Part shown: positions 56,928 through 64,000 of the stretch, one piece after another
Layout of the letters: each line of letters opens with the position of its first letter
Numbering within the stretch: the first letter of the stretch is position 1
Source: Icerya purchasi
Taxonomy: Eukaryota > Arthropoda > Insecta > Hemiptera > Monophlebidae
Length of the DNA: 64,000 bases
Assembly: GCA_039619475.1 (NCBI GenBank)
Contig: CM077115.1
Span: 480,388,400-480,452,399 of the forward strand
Direction of reading: 5' to 3'
Notes under the pieces: model-generated
Databases searched by the model: none
What the model was told of the DNA's origin: nothing
What the model saw: only the letters and a program-made list of their open reading frames with translations
Position numbers and translations under genes: made by a program

Positions 56928-59604
56928 ATTTCTAGAATATTCATTTAAATTTAGTTTAAATGTTCATTGTTGTGTTTTTAATTCTATTATATTTCCAATA
57001 TTTTTTTTGTATCAACAAAAACAAAAACTATGCAGTAGATTTAAATATGATAGAAATGCAACCCTGTAAAAATAAATTATGCAAAATAGTGCGATGAAAA
57101 ATTCACTTTTTCCTATTTAAATATTATTTTTTCCGGATTCAGTGTATAAAAATTCTGAAAGTTTTTTTTGATATCCTATTTCTCCTCTCGGTATTTTTTT
57201 TTTTCTTCCAGTCCTAATTGAATTTTTTCATTCAAATCTACAACAGCTATTGCTCACACTCGAGGATAAAATTATATCTAATTTGTTATTATGAAATTTT
57301 ATAAACCTAATAATAATAAAACAGGTAAAATAATGTGGAGATTGGGCTTAATACATGTCTTTTCTTTTTTTTTTCAGTTTTTATAAAATTAGCGGTAATT
57401 AATAGTGCTTTAAATTGGGGGGTCAATTTTATGTTTTTTTTTTTATGCAATCAATAAATATTTAATCTGCGAGTTATATTCTTCTGTTCAATTTAATTGG
57501 TGCCCTACAAAATAATGTAGGTTCCGTAACTTTATTTAATATCTATCTCTATTTTTACAAATGTTTTCATTATAAGTATTTTAAACATTATTTCTGTAAC
57601 TTAATTGTTTATTTATTATTCCAATATCTATTATAATTGATAAACTTGATCTGTTCATATATAAAAAAGTATAATGAATGTTTTTGCACTTTAGTTTTTT
57701 GTAAGTCGTTAAAAACTTATTTAAATTAATGAAGTGTTCCCATATATTGCATTACCCATAAAACCACAAACCATGTATAGAATTTTGGAAATGTCGTTTA
57801 ACGTTTTATTTCTCTTATCCACTGAAATTCGTTCTGTTGGAGTAATATTTTAAAAATAAAGATATTCTTCTTTCGTTAATAATTTTTTCCTAACTGCACT
57901 CATTTTGAAATTATTCTTTAAAAAACATTTTGATATTTAATGTATTAAATGAAAATAAAGTAATCATTCAAAACAAAATCATAATAACCGCATATATAGA
58001 ACAACAAATTTTACACGTAAAGGTAAACGACATCCATTACTAGTTAAATCCATACAACTTATAATGCTAATAGTCACTGACTATTAGTGAGTATCTATAA
58101 TTCATTTGAATAAAATTACTTTTGCTCACGCGTAATCCGCCTAAATATTGGTTTCGGTAAGAACTATCAAAGTCAGTTTATATTATTATATTGACCATGT
58201 GTGTTCAATTTTATTGCGTTGTTTGTAATGTTTCTGTTTTTAAATTATTTAGAATCTAATATATCAATATGGTAATTTGGTACTTGGAAATTTATGAATA
58301 ATATTGATTTCTTTCATTTAAAATGCAAATGTAAATTTAATTTTAATAATTACTCAAAAAGTTATTGTCTAAATGGCATTCTATAAAAAAATCACCGCTG
58401 TGTAAAAGTATGTAAAAGTTCACTCGTTCATTTTATTCATTCATTCGTATATTTTCAATTTTAATTAATTATCCAGACCTAAAAAAAAAAAAGAAAAAAA
58501 ATGATCGTTATCTCTAAATAAATGAAACTTTACCGTTTTTCGTATTTGCAGTATTTCCTGTGCAACTGCATCTGAGATATACATAACTTTATTTGAAAAT
58601 GTTCCGAATACAAACAAAAATATTCTACTGTTTAGCTTCCATCTATAAGTCGCGCCCAAAATTTATAAACAAAAAGAAGCAAGCGAAAATTGTTAGAAAT
58701 CTTCTTCGTTGTTATTTTGTATATGAAATTTTAAAATCCTTGCAAATTGTTAAAGAAAACCATTTGCGTGAATTACGAAATTAAAAGCTCTTGAGAGTTT
58801 TTCGATTGCATATGAAACGGAACTATTACATTATTTGAACTGATTTAAAATGTTACATGTAAAAAAGTAATATACTATATTAGTGGCATTAAAAATTTAG
58901 GATATTTTAAAATAAAAAAACACAAAGCGCATACCTTATATTACAGTTGAAAGTTCGTATTTCATACTATAGTTAAAACATAGAACGCGTGATTTATGCT
59001 AGAGTTAAAACAGGAAGTAGATATTTTATACCGTAGTTTGTATAATTTGTAAATGATTTTCGGAAAATTCCAAATTGCTCTGTTCGAATCAATATTATGC
59101 GAAATAATTATCCACATCTGATGCAAATAATAAGTAGCTGGTAACGTGATTAAATTTGATTAACGTTAATATTAAGCACGCAGTTTATTATTCAATTGTA
59201 TAAAGTTAAATTCGATAAAGAAGGAAAACACAGAAGTAGGAGAAATGTGGAAGAACGTGGTAAAATGAAATTCAGTTTCCAATTTATCACATCAGTCGAT
59301 GTTTAATTTATGAAATGAGCCGTAGGTTTCTTCTAGATCACCATTCTGCTTGTTGAACCCATCGTTCCACTGAATTCGTTTTGACTCGTCCGTACGAACA
59401 GATGCCTGACTTTGAAAATAATCAGTGTAACTTTCAAGTTTTCCCCACAGTTCGTCTGTAAATAAGAATTTAGACAAATTTCAGGAATCAAGGTAAAAAT
59501 CGACACGCTTTTTCTAAAGCCATTCAAAATGGTACATAAAATACTACCCCTACGAAACGTGCAATGATTAAAAATTGCCACTGTAGCTTTTAAAACCCAA
59601 ATTA
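56928..59604. other. No gene recognised
   Basis: AT-rich. A perfect 21-nt inverted repeat lies at 58067-58087. Frames near 58465-58784 and 59292-59581 lack motifs. Confidence 0.4.
58067..58087. repeat. Perfect 10-bp-arm palindrome
   Basis: CTAATAGTCA, one C, TGACTATTAG. Isolated; no flanking element recognised. Confidence 0.8.
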
Positions 59605-59768
59605 GCAGTAGTGTATAAAACTATGTTCGGAGACACTACAACCAATCAGAAGTGAATTTTTTCAGTCATGTAAAAACACCCCTTCTGCCCAGGCAATCAC
59701 AAGCCAGTATTCAGTAACATAACTATGCCTCTTTTTGCTTAACCGTCAAGAGTTCAATACTTCATCAA
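59605..59768 (+). repeat. Dispersed repeat R, copy 2
   Basis: Direct copy of 56764-56927, 2.84 kb away. Contains TGTATAAAACTATG early and CAAGAGTTCAATACTTC at the end. Confidence 0.8.
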
Positions 59769-60939
59769 ATGACTATGCCCTTTTACATTACATCCTTCAG
59801 TAAGAGAGTTCAACACCATACCACTATGGTCTACATCGTCATGAACCAAATACATCCTTTCTCAAAACTCCAACCCGCCTCCATGCATCCCAAATACTTT
59901 TTCTATAGACAAATTCTATCAACGTCCTCACTCAGCTACAGTGCTTGAATAAAATAGAGATTAATAGGTAGTCTTTAACTAACCAATTTCATTTTTTTTT
60001 TTTGCTAACCTGCATTAAGCTCGTTTATATGCTTGGGTGTTTACATTCACTTTAAGGATGTATTTTGTTGCATAATTAACCAATGTAATAATTTTCTAAC
60101 CAGTACTAAATTGTTTTTGCATTTTTATAAACGCTTTTTGGTTTGTGTGTTTCCTTGTTAACTAATCCGCAATAACTCTTTTTATGGTAGCAACGTATGC
60201 GAGGGGACATACTGATTTTAAAGGATTAACATTCATCTAGCCCAAAATATCCGAAATACTAACCTTTGTTGCGATTTTTATTTTGTTCTCGTCTGTACGT
60301 TTCTAATGAGATGCTTTGAAAGTGATAACTAGAGTGAGACGATTTTGATAACTTTTACTATGCTGTCTGTGCCAACGATGTGAACTAAAACTAATTAGTC
60401 CAGTAACCGGCGTTACTATTCAATCGTTCTAGTTGCTATAAAGACTGCGTTTAATGTACATTTACAAGAGCTGCTTTTCTAACATGTGTTTAATCTGATT
60501 GTATTATCACTAACGTGTTTATTTAGGGTTTATTCAAATTCAAACTGAATTTTATGTAAATATTTCTAGATTGTAATTATTTATTAACTCCCCCGGTCGC
60601 AAACCGATTAGCGTCTGGTATCAAAGTTTGAGAAAAAGTGAAAAATAATCTAAACCTCTCTACAGGAATTAACAGATTAATGCAAAAGGTATTTTGCACG
60701 ATTTTTAGGCAGTTCATAAATTGTTTTATTAATGGGAGCTAGATTTGAGAATATCGAAATGAAATCATTAATTTTGACCAACGCTTTTAATCAATTGGTA
60801 AAAAGAATATGTGTCAGTAAACTGGAATCTAATGAGATAACAAAAAATAATTTGTTATAAACCTTGTTAACAATATATAGAAAATATGATGTTTATAGAA
60901 ATAGTACCAGTAGAAGAAACATGGCAAAAGTTATAAGAA
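59769..60939. other. No gene recognised
   Basis: AT-rich spacer with no supported feature. Confidence 0.45.
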
Positions 60940-61440
60940 TGCGTGAAAAAACAGTGAAAAAGTAGTTCGATTTTTATTAATCATAGTATAAACAAAAGTG
61001 GATGACTGACGAAATTTATCAACTAATAAATAAACGAAGAAACATAAGAATACAGTAGAATATAGCCGTATAGACAGATAAATTATAAATAAAAAAAAAA
61101 AAAATGGGTCGAGCAAATGTGTCAAGAAATTGAAAATCTCCAATTAAAACACAATTCATTTCACTCATACAAATTAAAGAATTTAAGCATACGTACCAAA
61201 AAATATCATACGACATCACCATTGGGAGAAGTAATAAATTGATGTCAACAAGAGCAATTAAGATACAAAGAAAGATTGTGTGTTTGCAGCTGACCGTGAA
61301 CAGATTGTGGAAGTAGTAAAAGCAAATACAGAGAGCCCTATCGTTATGAAAGATGAAATCCAAAAAGCGATTAAAGATGCAAAGGTTGGTAGGGCAATCG
61401 AACCGGATAAAATAAATACGTAATTTTTAAAATATTTACA
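60940..61440 (+). mobile_element. RTE-like LINE fragment (linker to RT start)
   Basis: Frames include KWMTDEIYQLINKRRNI, then after shifts VKKLKISN/NWVEQMCQEIENLQ-like sequence, and DREQIVEVVKANTESPIVMK, DEIQKAIKDAKVGRAIEPDK. The last is the pre-RT block (E-V-x-x-A-I-x-x-x-K-x-G-K-A-x-G-P-D) with G-P replaced. The preceding W-M-T-E-E-I...R-R linker style fits RTE elements. Only the middle of the element is present. Confidence 0.6.
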
Positions 61441-61491
61441 CAAAAATAACCTTTCAGGTTACTCTGACCATATAACAAGATATATAACATA

Positions 61492-61768
61492 CAGGGATGA
61501 ATTCAGAAATCTGTTTCCGTGGGGGGGGGGCAGATTTTTTTTATATTTTTACGGAGAATTTTTTTTTTGGGATATTCCTGAATAAAAGCAAATATGTAAA
61601 AATTAATTTATTATGTAATTTAAAATAATGAAAAAGTAAATGTGAAAAATTTCAAGTAAAATAACCGATTATAAACAACAATGTTTTCTCAATTGGTTTT
61701 AAAATTATTAATTCTAATTGCAGCATTAAAGAACATACTATAAAAACATTCGAACGGGTTCATTATCT
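61492..61768. mobile_element. Fragment with CAGGG-type transposon end
   Basis: CAGGGATGAATTCAGAAATC followed by a G-run (61525-61535) resembles the CAGGGACGGATCCAGAG end at 45844. The partner end is not identified. Lies between the RTE fragment and FB-A. Confidence 0.35.
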
Positions 61769-61769
61769 T

Positions 61770-62220
61770 TTTATAACCGATTTCAAAAAAAGAAGAAGGT
61801 TCTCAATTCGACTGTATTTCTTTTTTTATTTATTTCTTTTTTTTTTTTTATAAGTGTTACCTCAGAACTTTTTTCTAGGAGAAACTGATTTTGATGATTT
61901 TTCTTTTTTTTTTGAAAGCTGTCGCTTCCCATGTGGTTCCATTTAAATTTGATTAAGATCTGACCAGCAGTTTTTGAGTTATCCGTAATGCTTGAAGTGT
62001 ATTATATGTGGCCTTTATTGTCGGAAGACAGATTTCGTAGCCTCGTTATTTCAGTCAACGATAATTTGTTGTCGTAATTGATTTTCAACAAGAAAAAAAT
62101 TCAAGTATAACGCTAAAAATTGTAAAATAAAATGTTTTTTTACAAAAAATAAATACCGATTTCAAGGTTTAATTGAATAAAAAATGCACTAAAAAGTAAA
62201 AAATAATTATTCGATAAAAA
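61770..62220 (+). repeat. FB-A copy, left part
   Basis: It starts AACCGATTTCAAAAAAAGAAG and proceeds through CAATTCGACTGTATTTC, CTCAGAACTTTT, GATTTTGATGATTT and TTTTTGAGTTATCCGTAAT to TACAAAAAATAAATACCGAT and GCACTAAAAAGTAAAAAATA. The FB-A sequence breaks at 62220 and resumes at about 63937. Confidence 0.8.
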
Positions 62221-62809
62221 AAGAACCGGGTAAGTCTGTTTTTTTTTTTTTTTTCAAAATTGAATTATAGTCACCATTTTGTTTACGTTAACGGAGGCTA
62301 CCTTTCAGAGTATTAAAACTGCAAGAAAACCTAATTTGTCAAGAGTTATGTTTTGGTGTACAGGGAAAAAACCGGTTAAGTCAAGCAAAACAGGGGAAGA
62401 ACTATGCAAGTCTCAATTCATATTTGTCACATGACGATAGATGGCAGCACAATCAGTGTAATTTTACTTTCATCATGACTAGTGCAATATTTATGGAATA
62501 TGTCAATATAGTAATATTAAAGCATGCTCTGTTAAATTTTATCATTCCAGTGTATATCCATGTTGAATAATTTGCGCTTTTTTATCATAATAGTCGGCTT
62601 GTATTCTATTGTTTTTTTCGTTTTGTGTATTTTATCTTGTTTTTCGTTTTCTGTGTTTTATCTTGCTTTTCGTTTTGCCTGTATGCTGTCGTGATTTTTG
62701 TTTCATTAATAACACAGAATGTCTTCCAATTTAGAAAAAAATCGAAATTAATTTAGAAGCCAAAAAAAAAATCGCAAACCGGACGTATCTCTAATGCAGA
62801 CAAAAAGCT

Positions 62810-62960
62810 GAGAATAAGTACGCATGAAATGGGAACTAATTGTAACTGTTCACGTTTGAAATGTTTTGATAATGTGTCAAAAGGGGCAAAGGAGAATATA
62901 GTAAGAAATTTGAATAAATTGAAGTCGCATGATGAACAAAATGCTTATTTGGTCTCATAA
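62810..62960 (+). pseudogene. Transposon X, N-terminal transposase fragment
   Basis: In one frame I read HEMGTNCNCSRLKCFDNVSK, then GAKENIVRNLNKLKSHDEQN and AYLVS before a stop. A C-x-C-x2-LKC motif followed by F-N-x-L...D.Q..Y-L is the N-terminal signature of a transposase family common in insect genomes, from memory; I cannot name the superfamily with certainty. Confidence 0.5.
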
Positions 62961-62994
62961 CTGCAAACGAAATACATGGACTAAAAAAAATTAA

Positions 62995-63282
62995 AATTAT
63001 TTTTCCTGTGCGGGGGGGACATTCATACTTGAATGTGATAAAAATGTTGGATTATGGAATTTAAAAAATCCATTCGAAACACTAACAGAATTCATGGAAA
63101 TGATTAAAAAATTCACGGGTAAAACCATCCTTTTTGATGTTACCAATGTAACGCAAAAACTTGTTTTTGACCGGAAGACATTTTTGGACGTCCGTTATGT
63201 GTTGAAATGCCCATTCAAAATCCAGCCGATTAAAAAAATCTTAGCTTCATCCAGTCGTCTGCTTTACCATCGTAGTACTTAG
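62995..63282 (+). pseudogene. Transposon X, C-terminal transposase fragment
   Basis: IIFPVR-GGHSYLECDKNVGLWNL (one frameshift in the G-run at 63012-63018), then NPFETLTEFMEMIKKFTGKT and ILFDVTNVTQKLVFDRKTFL. RGHSYLxCD is the usual late motif of the same family as the N-terminal fragment. Only about 40 bases separate the two fragments, so the catalytic middle is deleted. Confidence 0.55.
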
Positions 63283-63936
63283 AATGGATCATTTTTTTCT
63301 GATGTTATCAAGAAACGTAACACAAATATAACAACATTAAAAAAGGGAGAATTCGAATTACCTACACCATTAAATTATAGTAAGTCGATTTTTTTTCTCT
63401 TTTAAACAATAATAGCTACAATACTACCATAATAATAGAAAAATAATGTCTTTTTCATCATTTATGTTTAGGTGATCTTGCAATTTCCAAGGCTAAATTC
63501 AAATACATAATGAGCCTTATGAAATTCTATAGCCCAAGAGCTGTTAATTTTTGCAGTAAATTATCTCATGACTAATTAGTAAGTCTGTCATAAAATTGTT
63601 CCGATTATTATTTAATAAAATGTACTCTACAATTTGTTGATCAGAGTTTTAAAAAATAATCGGCTATAGATTATAACTTTGTTTCAAATGATTTATCTGG
63701 TTTTTCTATGTATAAATGGGAGTAAAAGTGGTATTTAAATACATATTATGATTATTTTTTTAACTTTTTTTCAATACATTACACTTGACATTATATTTTT
63801 ATGAAATAAAATTAATTGTAAGAAGTTTTATACAAGTGTAATAATAACGTTTTAGACTTAAAAATTAGTTTTTCTCCGTTTCGAAAGTTTGTGACTTACC
63901 CGGTTCTTTCCCTGTACCCTTCATGTCAGATGATAT

Positions 63937-64000
63937 ACCCTTAAAGGTGATGTCGTAATTCTTATACAACATTAAGTTTTTGGAGTCAGCGCATCAAATT
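63937..64000 (+). repeat. FB-A copy, resumed; runs off window end
   Basis: GATATACCCTTAAAGGTGAT, GTCGTAATTCTTATACAACA and a TTAAG...GAGTC...GCATCAAATT segment match the FB-A arm at 11895-11971. Confidence 0.8.

Larger units (their letters stand above)
62221..63908 (+). mobile_element. DNA transposon X, internally deleted
   Basis: Perfect 16-bp inverted repeats: AAGAACCGGGTAAGTC (62221-62236) and its complement (63893-63908). A related motif, CAGGGAAAAAACCGGTTAAG, lies at 62361-62380, and the right side extends to CCCTG, so the true tip may be CAGGG. Two transposase fragments remain on the plus strand. It interrupts an FB-A copy. Superfamily not assigned: I see no catalytic acidic triad. Confidence 0.75.

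Noticed and set aside
56764..59768. LTR retrotransposon with R repeats as LTRs
   Set aside because: No TG...CA ends, primer binding site, gag/pol motif or polypurine tract is visible between the copies.
1..64000. CRISPR array or prokaryotic features
   Set aside because: Tandem repeats here lack the short direct repeat plus unique spacer pattern, and the whole content is eukaryotic transposon DNA.

Overview
This window looks like a repeat-rich, non-coding stretch of an arthropod genome. An insect is most likely and a hemipteran is my guess, but no host gene fixes the taxon. It is AT-rich, has long A/T runs and microsatellites, contains no operon structure, and almost every recognisable coding stretch belongs to a transposable element: non-LTR retrotransposons (I-like, R1-like, Jockey/CR1-like, RTE), tRNA-derived SINEs, and piggyBac, mariner, PIF/Harbinger and Maverick/Polinton remains, plus several MITE or foldback families. 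I found no complete host gene and no free-standing tRNA or rRNA gene.

Layout. 1-1.8 kb: degenerate tandem repeats. 2.8-9.4 kb: a nearly full-length but mutated I-like LINE on the minus strand (ORF1, endonuclease, RT, RNase H, cysteine knuckle), split by a 1.58-kb internally deleted piggyBac element with exact TTAA duplications. 11.8-12.7 kb: a palindromic dispersed repeat (here FB-A). 13.3-17.6 kb: a patchwork of a MADF fragment, a Polinton-type integrase with chromodomain, a Harbinger transposase exon, an unknown protein relic (here protein P) and two copies of a GC-ended MITE (M1). 18.5 kb: a SINE (SINE-A) with perfect target duplications. 19.8-20.3 kb: a coiled-coil ORF of unknown origin. 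21.1-24.5 kb: a degenerate Jockey/CR1-like LINE. 25.9 kb: a second SINE family (SINE-B). 27.5-30.2 kb: two LINE 3' fragments, one a clean 5'-truncated insertion with poly(A) and 16-bp target duplications.

31.2-33.2 kb: a 271-bp tandem array interrupted by a foldback element, itself interrupted by an internally deleted mariner. 36.5-39.4 kb: two successive LINE 3' fragments. 40.0-43.1 kb: an RTE retrotransposon with one visible frameshift, the best preserved element here. 43.3-43.8 kb: a long imperfect hairpin. 44.7-47.3 kb: a Jockey-like LINE carrying MITE insertions. 48-56 kb: SINE and MITE copies in otherwise featureless DNA. 56.1-56.7 kb: a second copy of protein P. 61-64 kb: an RTE fragment, then another FB-A copy interrupted by an internally deleted DNA transposon with 16-bp perfect terminal inverted repeats; this copy runs off the window end.

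Nothing here works as a host pathway. The biology is the history of insertions. LINEs supply retrotransposition machinery, and SINE-A ends in a tail resembling that of the I-like LINE. Three unrelated DNA-transposon families survive as end-retaining internal-deletion forms, and nesting gives a readable relative chronology.
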